A DNA stretch of 47,663 nucleotides from Acidimicrobiales bacterium (GCA_020628305.1 JAHDFH010000006.1:12416-60078), one strand, 5' to 3'. Positions 30,304-39,767 are shown, counted from the stretch's first letter. Program-made: numbers and translations. The notes: generated by a model not told the origin, from the letters alone.

Positions 30304-30591
30304 TTACTGTTTTGAAGGGCTCTCGAGGCGCCCAACAGACCTGAACAGTAGATGAACGGCTACTGGGAAGGTTAGGAGCAGTGACACAGCTATAACTGCA
30401 ATAAGTCCCCCTTGCAGAGCATCCATTCTAAGAGCAGCGCCGAAACAGATAAACACAAGCGCTACAGGGCTTGCTTTACCAGCAGCGTGAAATCTTGCCA
30501 GAGTAGATTTAAGTCGCAGCAGCCCAACTCCTGAAAACACGGCTAGGACTCCTCCAATAACAAACGCAATGTCTGAGATCAGTTCAATCAC
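30304..30591 (-). CDS. mrpG: Na+/H+ antiporter subunit G
   Basis: GLLRLKSTLARFHAAGKASPVALVFICFG; operon. Confidence 0.9.
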   Translation of the reverse strand: MIELISDIAFVIGGVLAVFSGVGLLRLKSTLARFHAAGKASPVALVFICFGAALRMDALQGGLIAVIAVSLLLTFPVAVHLLFRSVGRLESPSKQ

Positions 30592-30842
30592 GATTGCGAC
30601 TCCTGATTCAAGTACTTAGTCGCAGCTAACGTTGCTACGAATCCAATGACCGAAACCACTACCGGAACATATAGGTATGTTGGGTCGTCTCTTCTTACGG
30701 CATCAACTATCACAGCAGACATCAAGCAGACAAGCGCTACATCAAGTGCCACGACTCTGTCTTGGACACTTGGTCCAATAGCCATTCGCACTAATGCAAG
30801 AACTGCGCCAACTCCTAGAGCTCCCAAGGTAAATTCCAACAT
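30588..30842 (-). CDS. mrpF: Na+/H+ antiporter subunit F
   Basis: ALVRMAIGPSVQDRVVALD; operon. Confidence 0.9.
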   Translation of the reverse strand: MLEFTLGALGVGAVLALVRMAIGPSVQDRVVALDVALVCLMSAVIVDAVRRDDPTYLYVPVVVSVIGFVATLAATKYLNQESQS

Positions 30843-31336
30843 CAGTCAAGCACCTCTTCAGAGATGGGGGTTGGTAAGAACTCATCAATTACATTTGATA
30901 GCTCAGCAACGTGAGAGCGGACGGCGTCTTCTTCCTTGCCGTGAAGCAGGTGAAGCCTCATAGTTGAACGCCCTTTATCAACATCGATGACCGCTGTGCC
31001 CGGTGTTGATGTAATTGCCACAACTAAAAGATAAAGCTGGGTTGAGCTCTTGGGAGAGTATGCAATTTCAATCACTTTTTCTTCAACTCCCTCGTTGCCC
31101 TTGAAGATCGTCAAGAGCACATCCCATGTAGAGATGACAAGATCAGTAACAAGTAGTCGAACGAAGTTCACAAATGGCACCAAACGAACTGAGCCCGAGA
31201 TATCACGTCGCCTAACTAAAAGTAATCCGATACCAGCGCCAGAGAGCAAGTTGGCGTAGCTAAAGCTCTGCCAAAGCAGACACCACACCACGACCAAAAG
31301 GCTGAGCTTCAGGACAAAGTAAACCAAGGCTCTCAC
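30842..31336 (-). CDS. mrpE: Na+/H+ antiporter subunit E
   Basis: LVTDLVISTWDVLLTIF, VVAITSTPGTAVIDVD, LHLLHG. Confidence 0.9.
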   Translation of the reverse strand: MRALVYFVLKLSLLVVVWCLLWQSFSYANLLSGAGIGLLLVRRRDISGSVRLVPFVNFVRLLVTDLVISTWDVLLTIFKGNEGVEEKVIEIAYSPKSSTQLYLLVVAITSTPGTAVIDVDKGRSTMRLHLLHGKEEDAVRSHVAELSNVIDEFLPTPISEEVLD

Positions 31337-32829
31337 TCTGTCATCACCGCCTCTATATAGGAAGAGGAGTCAAGAACTTCCTCTGCTGCTCTGATGCTCA
31401 TATCCCAAATAGGACCGGCAAACAAAGCGATGGCCAGTGTTGCTCCAACAGTTGCTAGAGCTGCAAATGTCATTGCCTGATAGCTACGGTCAGATCGAGA
31501 AAGGGAGCTTTCTTGGCTATCGGTTGAATCAGCAGGCTTACCCCAGAAGACACCGACCCAAATTTTGGCCATGGAAAGAAGCGTTAGGAGACTGACACCA
31601 AGTGCAACAGCGACCAGCCACCAGGATTGTGCAGCTACACCCGAGGCAACTACTCCAAACTTTGCGACGAATCCGGAAAAGGGTGGGATACCTGCAAGGC
31701 TCAAAGCTGGTAGTCCAAACACGAAAGCGATTTCGGGTCTGTGTTTAGCCAACCCACCAACTTTCTTGAGGCTGGATGTTCCCTCGCTTGCCTCGACTAG
31801 TCCGCCAGATAGAAACAGAACGGTCTTTGTTGGGATCTGGTTGAACAGAAAGAAGATCGCTGCAGCTACCCCGTTTATGGTAAAGAGACCGAAGGCCATC
31901 AACATGTAACCAATCTGCGAAACGATGTGGAACGAAAGAATACGCTTCATATCGTTCTGAGCAAGCGCTCCAAGCACACCGGTAACCATGGTGAGAGCTG
32001 CAATTGTTAAGATCAGAGCTCCTAGATCGTCAAAGCCCATTAGACCGTGGAAGCGGATGATCGCATAGACACCAATTTTGGTCAGCAGGCCTGCAAAGAT
32101 GGCTGTGATAGTTGTTGGAGCTGTTGGGTAACTATCAGGCAGCCAAGAGAACACGGGAAACATAGCTGCCTTGGTTCCGAATACAACGAGGAACCAGGTT
32201 CCTATGCCGATTCTGGTTCCATCAGATAGCTCCGGTATTCGCTCAGCCAGCAGCGCAAGGTTGACTGTGCCGGTAGCACCATAAACAAAGGCAATACCAA
32301 CCAAGAAAAGGGTTGAAGCCAGCAGATTCATGACAACATAGGTCATACCTGAACGAATCTGACCTGGCTGTCCTTGATGTGTTAGAAGGACATAACTAGA
32401 TATCAGGATTAGCTCGAAGGAAACAAACAAAGTGAATAAATCACCAGTGAGCACAGCTAGAGCTACTCCGGAGCTAAGCACTAAGAGGATAGGACCAGTG
32501 ATAGAAAGGTCTGATCCAAACTGAGTTCGTCGCTGAAACAACGAAAATATTTCAACAGCGAGAATCGTTAGCGAAGCAACAAATAGTACAAGAGCCGCGA
32601 ACATGTCAGCAACCAGCACTACTCCAAGCTCTGGCGCCCAGCCACCAACTCGTGACACGATCGTTGCACCCTCTTTGACATCCAGGAGTATCAACGTTGA
32701 CGCAACTGCTAGGAATATCAAAGAGGACGAAACTACTAGTTCTCTTAGCCATCTTTGAGTTCGCAACAGCATCGCAAAGGCAGCTCCGATCATCGGAATG
32801 ATAACAGTGAGGGTGACGAGGCTAGCCAT
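31333..32829 (-). CDS. mrpD: Na+/H+ antiporter subunit D
   Basis: Proton-translocating NADH dehydrogenase family; FPVFSWLPDSYPTAPTTITAIFAGLLTKIGVYAI. Confidence 0.95.
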   Translation of the reverse strand: MASLVTLTVIIPMIGAAFAMLLRTQRWLRELVVSSSLIFLAVASTLILLDVKEGATIVSRVGGWAPELGVVLVADMFAALVLFVASLTILAVEIFSLFQRRTQFGSDLSITGPILLVLSSGVALAVLTGDLFTLFVSFELILISSYVLLTHQGQPGQIRSGMTYVVMNLLASTLFLVGIAFVYGATGTVNLALLAERIPELSDGTRIGIGTWFLVVFGTKAAMFPVFSWLPDSYPTAPTTITAIFAGLLTKIGVYAIIRFHGLMGFDDLGALILTIAALTMVTGVLGALAQNDMKRILSFHIVSQIGYMLMAFGLFTINGVAAAIFFLFNQIPTKTVLFLSGGLVEASEGTSSLKKVGGLAKHRPEIAFVFGLPALSLAGIPPFSGFVAKFGVVASGVAAQSWWLVAVALGVSLLTLLSMAKIWVGVFWGKPADSTDSQESSLSRSDRSYQAMTFAALATVGATLAIALFAGPIWDMSIRAAEEVLDSSSYIEAVMTE

Positions 32830-33181
32830 GCGACTCCTCTAACCCAATGCTCTTGTCTTCAAGATCATCTTCAACCAGATCAGTTCCGGTATGAAGTTGG
32901 CTCGCTCTAGCCAACGCCAACATAAACAGAGTCAATCCAAACGAGATTACGATGGCTGTTAACGAAAGAGCCTGTGGAAGTGGATCAGAGCTGTCGATAG
33001 CTGATGTCTGGTCAGCTAGAGGAGCCTCGCCTGCTTTCCCACCGGCAGCTAGCAGCGCAATTACAACGACATGCCCGTAGATCACAAACCCCAAAAGAAT
33101 GCGGGAAAGAATTCTTGAAGTCACAAGATACGTGGCCACTCCGGCAAGAAAGGCGGCAAGCAGTATAAGAGTTGTGCTCAT
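32822..33181 (-). CDS. mrpC: Na+/H+ antiporter subunit C
   Basis: NuoK-like; DPLPQALSLTAIVISFG. Confidence 0.92.
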   Translation of the reverse strand: MSTTLILLAAFLAGVATYLVTSRILSRILLGFVIYGHVVVIALLAAGGKAGEAPLADQTSAIDSSDPLPQALSLTAIVISFGLTLFMLALARASQLHTGTDLVEDDLEDKSIGLEESHG

Positions 33182-33603
33182 ACCAACTCCTCACTTTGTG
33201 GGTTTGGGCTAAGAGCTATGACTACAGCCATGGCGAGGCCAACTACGATTAGCGTAATGCCAAAGTCGAAAGCTAGAGCAGTTCCAAACTTCAACTCTCC
33301 AAGGACTGGCAGATCATATTTCCAGTTGTGTTGATCGAGGACAGTTGCTCCCCAAGTGAGTGGGAGGATCGCCACAGCTGAACAGATAATAATGCCAACT
33401 GCTGTAAGTAGCCGCGCGAAACTTTCTTGTTGTAATCCTGCCATCATTCGTAGCACGACGATCAGCCCTATTACTAGGCCGCCTGCGAACCCACCCCCTG
33501 GCTGATTGTGGCCAGCGAAGAAAAGATATAAAGCAACAAGCAAAGTGATAGGCGTAATAACTTGAACACATCTGGTGAGAACTACAGAATCTGTTCTAAT
33601 CAT
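33178..33603 (-). CDS. mrpB: Na+/H+ antiporter subunit B
   Basis: LYLFFAGHNQPGGGFAGGLVIG. Confidence 0.93.
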   Translation of the reverse strand: MIRTDSVVLTRCVQVITPITLLVALYLFFAGHNQPGGGFAGGLVIGLIVVLRMMAGLQQESFARLLTAVGIIICSAVAILPLTWGATVLDQHNWKYDLPVLGELKFGTALAFDFGITLIVVGLAMAVVIALSPNPQSEELV

Positions 33604-35864
33604 CGCTCCACTCCTACAGTTTTGTGTTCTTTGACAGCCTTTGAGAGAGCTACGATTCCAACTACGACGACTGCAAGGACAACAACTTCTCCCAAAGTGT
33701 CAAGTGCTCGCATATCGGTGAGAATGACGTTGACTACGTTGTTTCCGCCTCCTGTAGTTACTGACTGTGAAAAGAAATCATCGACAGGCTTAGAGTTCAC
33801 ATCCGAAGACGACACCGCAACCAAACCGACACCAACGCCGGTAGCTACAAGAACCGAAACGACGATTCGGATCTCTTGCCAGATTCTACCAACTGGTGGA
33901 AAGCTGCTAGAAAGGTGACTGAAACCGAGTACGAAACCGACAACAATGATCGTCTCGACAAGAAGTTGGGTTAGGGCAAGGTCAGCAGCTCCATGATTGA
34001 TAAACAACCCGGCCATTCCAAGGCCTACAAAGCCTAAAGCCAGTACCGCACCCAGGCGAGACTTCGTGAACGCTACGACCAAGGCAGCCAAGCCGATGAA
34101 TATCGCTAACACCACCTGAGCATTGTTGTCGTAACGGTAAAGGCCGTCAATCTCCAAACTAAACCAGAACGGTATTGTCGATGCCGCTGCAACGAGCGAC
34201 ATTACTACTACATAGATCGGCAGGGATCCGTGCTGCACAACTCGAGTGAACTTTCCAGCGAAACGAATTGTGCCATCAACTGCTTTATCTACTAGTTCCG
34301 CACCCAGAGCTCGAGCTTCGGAAACCTTACTTCGACTAACTAATGCTCCAACAATCGTTCCCGCCAGCACTACTGCAACCGATATCAAGAAGGCGTCAGT
34401 GATCCCTGGCCAGCGGTAAAGTACATAGAGTTCGGCCTGGGAGTTGATCTCGCCAGAGGCTTCAATGACCAAAGTGTTTATCTGATCGATGAATACGTAA
34501 CCTAAGAAGCTCGCAGTGCCAAGAACTGCTGCTGGTGCGGTCATCTCTAGTCGAACTTTGGCAACTTCTATCGATCGACCTTCTGAGCTGCCAAACACGC
34601 CGATTAGCAATCTAGTTGTATAGGCCACCGTTAGAACCGAGCCAAAAATTATGGCTGCACCAGTAGTCCACAAAGTAAGTCCTTCTAGTTTTAGAACCGC
34701 TTCGACCGCTGCTTCCTTGGCAGCGAAGCCGAGCAGTGGAGGAATTCCGGCCATAGACAAGCCACTCACTAGCGCTACGAAGAACGCTACTGGCATGGAC
34801 TTGGCCAAGCCAGACAGCTCACGAATGTCCCTCGTTTTGGTGCGAATGTCAATCTCACCAACAACCATAAACAGTGCCGCTTTGAATATGGCATGGGCAA
34901 CAAATAGCGAAACTCCCGCAAACACTGCTTTAGGCTCTCCCAGGCCAAGGAGCGTCACGATCAGGCCAAGCTGTGAGACTGTTCCCCATGCGAGAATGAG
35001 CTTGGCGTCGAATTGACGAAGGGCCCCTATCGCTCCCCAGAGCATCGTGATAACGCCAATGGCTATCGCCGCCGTAGACCATGTTTCACTTGAGGCAAAC
35101 GTTGGGGTTAGCAAGGCAAGGAGTATGATTCCCGCCTTGACCATTGTTGCTGAGTGAAGGTAGGCGCTTACTGGCGTGGGTGCATCCATGGCACCAGGCA
35201 GCCAGATGTGAAATGGGAACTGTGCTGACTTGGTCGCAATGGCAGTAATGATCAGCACCACTGCGGCTGTACCAGTCGCCCCGGTCGGAGCAGACAAGCT
35301 CGTAAACGCTGTCGAAGCGTTTCCTTCTGCGAGAATTAGCAAGCCTCCTAGAAGGCAAAGTCCGCCACCAGCTGTGATAACTAATGCACGACGAGCTGAC
35401 TGCAAAGCAGAGGGCTTGGTTGACTTATGACCGATCAGCAGAAAGGACGTTATTGAAGTTAGTTCCCAGAAGATAAACAGAGTCCATATATTTCCTGCCC
35501 ATACGAGGCCAAGCATTGATGCGGCAAACAGCGAAAGAACTGCCGCAAACCGCCCGGTGCCCTCTCTATCGTTGCCAAAGTAGCCCGCTGCATACACCAT
35601 TATCAAGGCACCGATAGCCGCAACTAGAAACGAAACGACTGCCTGAAAACTTCCCGGAGCAAAGTTGAAAATCAACCCAGCGTTATCAACCCATGAAACA
35701 CTCTGACTAGAAGGCAAGTTGTCGGGCAACCAGCTAGCTGAAACAACCGCTGCGGCAGCTAGCGGAGTAGCGGCGATATAGAAGACTGCTTTGCCAAGTT
35801 TGTCACGTGAGGCTGCTGCAATGACGCTGACGAGTCCTGATATTGCTAGCAGCGTTAAGAACAC
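33600..35864 (-). CDS. mrpA: Na+/H+ antiporter subunit A
   Basis: 754 aa; QFPFHIWLPGAMDAPTPVSAYLHSATMVKAGI, plus MbhE/MnhB-like C-terminus LGEVVVLAVVVVGIVAL; GTG start. Confidence 0.94.
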   Translation of the reverse strand: MFLTLLAISGLVSVIAAASRDKLGKAVFYIAATPLAAAAVVSASWLPDNLPSSQSVSWVDNAGLIFNFAPGSFQAVVSFLVAAIGALIMVYAAGYFGNDREGTGRFAAVLSLFAASMLGLVWAGNIWTLFIFWELTSITSFLLIGHKSTKPSALQSARRALVITAGGGLCLLGGLLILAEGNASTAFTSLSAPTGATGTAAVVLIITAIATKSAQFPFHIWLPGAMDAPTPVSAYLHSATMVKAGIILLALLTPTFASSETWSTAAIAIGVITMLWGAIGALRQFDAKLILAWGTVSQLGLIVTLLGLGEPKAVFAGVSLFVAHAIFKAALFMVVGEIDIRTKTRDIRELSGLAKSMPVAFFVALVSGLSMAGIPPLLGFAAKEAAVEAVLKLEGLTLWTTGAAIIFGSVLTVAYTTRLLIGVFGSSEGRSIEVAKVRLEMTAPAAVLGTASFLGYVFIDQINTLVIEASGEINSQAELYVLYRWPGITDAFLISVAVVLAGTIVGALVSRSKVSEARALGAELVDKAVDGTIRFAGKFTRVVQHGSLPIYVVVMSLVAAASTIPFWFSLEIDGLYRYDNNAQVVLAIFIGLAALVVAFTKSRLGAVLALGFVGLGMAGLFINHGAADLALTQLLVETIIVVGFVLGFSHLSSSFPPVGRIWQEIRIVVSVLVATGVGVGLVAVSSSDVNSKPVDDFFSQSVTTGGGNNVVNVILTDMRALDTLGEVVVLAVVVVGIVALSKAVKEHKTVGVER

Positions 35865-35873
35865 GTCTCTACA

Positions 35874-36683
35874 CTACTCGATCAGAGTGTTCGCAAAGAT
35901 CTGCCAAGCAAGAAGACTTTTAGCTACGAGACTCAGAACGATGTAAACAGATTCTCCGTAGATGTAGTCTTTCCACTTTCCGATTCCTTTGTACTGCAAG
36001 TACTGGTTAAGTGCGAAACAATTGAAGAGTAAGAAGATCGTGACAAGAATTCCATAGACAAATCCCGGAGGACCTTCAGCACCTTCTCTTGTCACGTTGA
36101 CAGCGACGTAGCCGTAGGTAGCGATCCATGGACCGATGCCTGCAATTGAACCAAACCAAAAAGGAGTCCACCAGGCTTTGTCTCCGGGCTTGTTGACCAT
36201 TTCCATGATCCAACCGAAGAGAATCATTGCAATGTTGGCAAACGAGATGGCTACCAAAGCTGCGAGATCTGTAATTCCCGATACTAGCGCTATGAGTGCG
36301 ATCATTAAGGTCGATGAAAGTGAGTACTCAACCCAGCGGAATCGGTTGCGGCCTCTTCTCAGTTCAGATCCATACTTTGGGAAGCCCCATGGAGAAGCGA
36401 TCAAGAAATGGAAGAAAGCAGACAAGAACAGGAATAGCGAGACTGCAAAGCCAAGGGGCACATCAAAGATCGACTCGATAACACCGCCTGAAAGTGGCGT
36501 ACCTGGAGGTCCGTTGAGATTGAAGCTGCTAACCGACAGAGAAAAGTCGTTTGAAAGTACGACCATTGCAACAGCTGAAACAAAGTGAAACAGCCCCATC
36601 ACTAAGTTGAATTTTTGGAGCTTCGACAAGCGAGAGTCGCTTACTTCAACGCTTTCTTCTTGAAACATTTCCTTAATGGCCAT
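35874..36683 (-). CDS. heliorhodopsin
   Basis: Seven-TM pattern; RFRWVEYSLSSTLMIALIAL (E119), FFHFLIASP (H92), GLFHFV (H33), FNCFALNQYLQYKG, SLVAKSLLAWQIF with Schiff-base Lys K255. Confidence 0.95.
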   Translation of the reverse strand: MAIKEMFQEESVEVSDSRLSKLQKFNLVMGLFHFVSAVAMVVLSNDFSLSVSSFNLNGPPGTPLSGGVIESIFDVPLGFAVSLFLFLSAFFHFLIASPWGFPKYGSELRRGRNRFRWVEYSLSSTLMIALIALVSGITDLAALVAISFANIAMILFGWIMEMVNKPGDKAWWTPFWFGSIAGIGPWIATYGYVAVNVTREGAEGPPGFVYGILVTIFLLFNCFALNQYLQYKGIGKWKDYIYGESVYIVLSLVAKSLLAWQIFANTLIE

Positions 36684-36692
36684 GTAAAGACT

Positions 36693-36860
36693 TTAGTCTC
36701 TGTTGATCAGCCCCGATAGCCACTCCCGAAAACTCGGCGCATAGTTGTCGCAGTCGCAGCGATCGTCTTCTGCAACATCGGCCAAGATTTGTTCAACATG
36801 CAAGCCACAACCTGCCCAAGAAACCTTGCTGCAACTTCTACAGGTGATCTGTCTACACAT
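36693..36860 (-). CDS. 55-aa Cys-rich small protein (not in supplied ORF track)
   Basis: My translation: MCRQITCRSCSKVSWAGCGLHVEQILADVAEDDRCDCDNYAPSFREWLSGLINRD; seven Cys, resembles a widespread small MCR-I-TC..C...W.GCG.H family. Confidence 0.8.
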   Translation of the reverse strand: MCRQITCRSCSKVSWAGCGLHVEQILADVAEDDRCDCDNYAPSFREWLSGLINRD

Positions 36861-36888
36861 GCCCCAATCCTAGGGGTTCTTGCGGAGA

Positions 36889-37599
36889 CTATAGGGTTGA
36901 ACGTGTAGCTGGGACTGACTGCCCTAAACCAGCACTGTGGAATACACCAGGAGCCGTCAGTGATGCTCCAGGGTTGAAGCCAGAGATAGTCCAGTGCACG
37001 AGAGACTGGGCTGCTTCAAGCTCGGCAAGTGCTGGTTGGTAGAGAGCTCCACTTGATTCACTTCCCATAGCTACCCTGACCCAAGACACTTCTATTATTT
37101 CAAAGGGAGTAGCATCTGGATTGTCAAGGGTTCTCAAAGCAGCATTCTTATCCTCAGGCGACAGACCTTTGCTAACCTCTGGCTGAAATGCCTGATAGAG
37201 CTTACTGTGTAACTCAGCTGAGTATTGCTGTATCACTCGCCGTTGCGACGAGCTGAGATGCGAGTGCAGAGGCGACAGAAGAACATAGGTTTCGAACCTT
37301 AGCGACGGATTGGTGTCAGCAGCTACGAATATTCTATAGAGAACCTCCGCTGCTCCTGAATTTCCAAATAGCTCCGGAGAGAAGATCTCAGATGTAGCTC
37401 GCAAAAAGCGGGAGTACTGGTTGTCGTAATCTTCGAGAAGTCTCCTAAAATAGCCACGAGCCATTGCTAGCTCGTACGCTTCTTGGACCGACTGCGGAAA
37501 CTCCATCCTTGCTGCCCAACAGGTATCGAGACCACAATGTACAGTACCTGGATCAGAAAGTTGAACTACAATACTGGTGGTTAAATCTGCATCAATCAT
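36889..37599 (-). CDS. hypothetical protein
   Basis: 236 aa ORF in the same-strand run upstream of the heliorhodopsin. Confidence 0.65.
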   Translation of the reverse strand: MIDADLTTSIVVQLSDPGTVHCGLDTCWAARMEFPQSVQEAYELAMARGYFRRLLEDYDNQYSRFLRATSEIFSPELFGNSGAAEVLYRIFVAADTNPSLRFETYVLLSPLHSHLSSSQRRVIQQYSAELHSKLYQAFQPEVSKGLSPEDKNAALRTLDNPDATPFEIIEVSWVRVAMGSESSGALYQPALAELEAAQSLVHWTISGFNPGASLTAPGVFHSAGLGQSVPATRSTL

Positions 37600-37649
37600 G
37601 AGCCGCCCTTTACCTCACTTAGTTTAACACTTAAACCGCTGAGCACACA

Positions 37650-38071
37650 TCACCCGACCGTGGCACCGCCAGCAGCTATCCAGTCATCCAAGCCGCCAAT
37701 GTTCGTCACGTTGTCATATCCTGCTTCGGTCATGATCTCCGTTGCAATTCCGCTGCGGCGCCCGGACCGACAGTAGATGTAGATCTCAGCGTCTTTGTCG
37801 ATATCTGGCGGGAACTCTCCAAGCTCAAGGTGCTTTGCTAAGCCCCAGAGAACGGCTCCATCAGCATGGCTTTCTTCCCACTCTTCATCCGTACGCACAT
37901 CAATAACGTATACGTTGTTCTCGCCCAGCCTCTCGACTGCCTTGCTTGCAACTTCCGAAAAGTCATTTGATGGAGAGATTCTTTGAGACTCCGCCGAGTC
38001 GGTTTGGTCAGAACACGCCGAGGCTGCGAAAGGCTGATAGCGAATAGCGTAACTTTGATGAGCTTGATCAC
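37650..38071 (-). pseudogene. rhodanese-domain lipoprotein, apparently frameshifted
   Basis: Rhodanese core VYVIDVRTDEEWEESHADGA...IYIYCRSGRRSG...NIGGLDDWIAAG; signal peptide MIKLIKVTLFAISL is in a different frame from FAASACSDQ; a single-base slip at 38029-38031 joins them. Confidence 0.75.
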
Positions 38072-38096
38072 CGCAACAGCTTACACTTTCGCCAGG

Positions 38097-38660
38097 TCAG
38101 CTTTCAGCAGCTGCCCTGATCGCTTCATCCACTTGTTCTGGGTTCATTCCATCAACACCAACGGCTGCGACAATCTTCAGTTCGACTTTTTCTTCGCTGG
38201 ACCAGAAGTTGATGATGGTTTCAAGATACGGAGTTAGTAGATCCCAGTCAGCACCAATAGGAACCCCGCCAGTTGTTACGACAAGAGTGGCAGACTTAAT
38301 CGGCAACATTCCAACAGGCCCATTTGCTGTGTAGTCAAACAAGTGGCCGTTGCGTGTCACGAGATCAATGAAAGACTTGACTTGGGCTGGAACTCCCAGA
38401 TTGTAGATGGTCGTAGCGAATACTAGGTGCTCAGTATCTTTCATTTGTTCAATCAACTTGGTGGCGATCGTATTGAGCTCGCCGTCATCGGACCGATCAA
38501 AATGCTGATGGATGTTTTCTGAGTTCAAGTTTGGAAGACTTCCGTGTGAAATATCGACCTTCTCAAACTCTGATATCTCATTGTGTTCGAGGTAGGCCTC
38601 GAGAAGTCTTTTCGTTCTAGATTCAGCCCTTGGGGTGAACTGCACCAGGGTAGTTTTCAT
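38097..38660 (-). CDS. FMN-dependent NADH-azoreductase-like flavodoxin-fold protein
   Basis: TTLVQFTPRAESRTKRLLEAYLEH, LVFATTIYNLGVPAQVKSFIDLVTRNGHLFDYTANGPVGML; internal start MKTTL preferred. Confidence 0.85.
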   Translation of the reverse strand: MKTTLVQFTPRAESRTKRLLEAYLEHNEISEFEKVDISHGSLPNLNSENIHQHFDRSDDGELNTIATKLIEQMKDTEHLVFATTIYNLGVPAQVKSFIDLVTRNGHLFDYTANGPVGMLPIKSATLVVTTGGVPIGADWDLLTPYLETIINFWSSEEKVELKIVAAVGVDGMNPEQVDEAIRAAAES

Positions 38661-38727
38661 TTTTAGTTTCCTAATAGATCTGTTGGGTGTGACGTTTGGG
38701 TCTGACCCAGATGTCACAAATTGTTGA

Positions 38728-39183
38728 TTACTTGCGTACGGCCTTGGCGAGTTTCTCCGTGGACTTTCCCATGGCTTTCACTTCGGCTCTGGTTAGGTGT
38801 GCGAAGACGAGTTCTCTCACTTCTGCGACGTGTGTTGGGGCAAGTTTTTCGAGAAGCTTTCGACCCTTTGGTTTAAGCACAATATTAACAGCTCGTCCAT
38901 CTTCTGGACATTTAACCTTCTCGAGCAAGCCACGTTCTGCAAGTGTGTCCAACCGTTGCGTCAAGCGAGTTCTACTTGCGATCATCTGAGACGAAAGGTC
39001 ACCCACCCTTAGCCGGTTGTCTTCAGCCTGTGAAAGCAGGTGGAACACTTCATAGTCTTGAATGGTGATGTCAGCCTGCTCTTTAAGTGTGGCTGAAAGC
39101 TTGTCGAACAAGCCGAATGACATTTCAATCATCGAGCGCCACAGGTGGGCCTCAGATTCGTCTAGCCATTCGACTTGTTCCAT
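38728..39183 (-). CDS. MarR-family transcriptional regulator
   Basis: YEVFHLLSQAEDNRLRVGDLSSQMIASRTRLTQRLDTLAERGLLEKVKCPEDGRAVNIVLKPKGR. Confidence 0.93.
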   Translation of the reverse strand: MEQVEWLDESEAHLWRSMIEMSFGLFDKLSATLKEQADITIQDYEVFHLLSQAEDNRLRVGDLSSQMIASRTRLTQRLDTLAERGLLEKVKCPEDGRAVNIVLKPKGRKLLEKLAPTHVAEVRELVFAHLTRAEVKAMGKSTEKLAKAVRK

Positions 39184-39191
39184 CTCGAAAG

Positions 39192-39731
39192 TTAGCTTTC
39201 TACTAGCTGTACGTCTAGCTCGATCTTAACATCATCGCTAATGAGCATCTTGTCTGCGCCAAGTGGCATGTTGAAGTCAATTCCGTAATCTGAACGCTTG
39301 ATTATTCCTGTGGCTGAGAAGCCGGCGTGTGTACTCTGACTCTGTGGGTTGACTTGCTGACCTTCAAATTCAACTTTGAGTTCAATAGGCTTAGTCTGGC
39401 CGTTGATCGTTAGGTCTCCAGCAACTTTGTATTCTTCTCCAGCCTGGGTAATTGCAGAAGAGCTGAACGTCATCTTTGGGTTGGCTTCGACGCCGAAGAA
39501 GTCTGTGCTCTTGAGGTGATTGTCACGGTCTTCGTTGTTGGTATCGACTGATGCCATATCGATCTCGGCCGATAGCGAAGAAGCATCTAGAGTCTCGCCT
39601 ACAGTTGCGCTTGCATCGAATGCGTTAAATTGGCCTCTAACCTTGCTGATTCCAAGGTGCTTAATTGTGAACGCAACACTTGAGTGCGTAGGGTCGATTT
39701 TCCATTGGCCCTGGTTTATCGGTAGTGACAT
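39192..39731 (-). CDS. YceI-family protein
   Basis: GQWKIDPTHSSVAFTIKHLGISKVRGQFNAFDA...HLKSTDFFGVEANPKMTFSS. Confidence 0.95.
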   Translation of the reverse strand: MSLPINQGQWKIDPTHSSVAFTIKHLGISKVRGQFNAFDASATVGETLDASSLSAEIDMASVDTNNEDRDNHLKSTDFFGVEANPKMTFSSSAITQAGEEYKVAGDLTINGQTKPIELKVEFEGQQVNPQSQSTHAGFSATGIIKRSDYGIDFNMPLGADKMLISDDVKIELDVQLVES

Positions 39732-39747
39732 TTCAGATCTCCTTCTT

Positions 39748-39767
39748 TTATGTCAAAATTGACTTAA
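39748..39767. promoter_or_regulatory. palindromic operator O1 TTATGTCAA-AA-TTGACTTAA
   Basis: One mismatch from a perfect palindrome; upstream of yceI. Confidence 0.75.
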
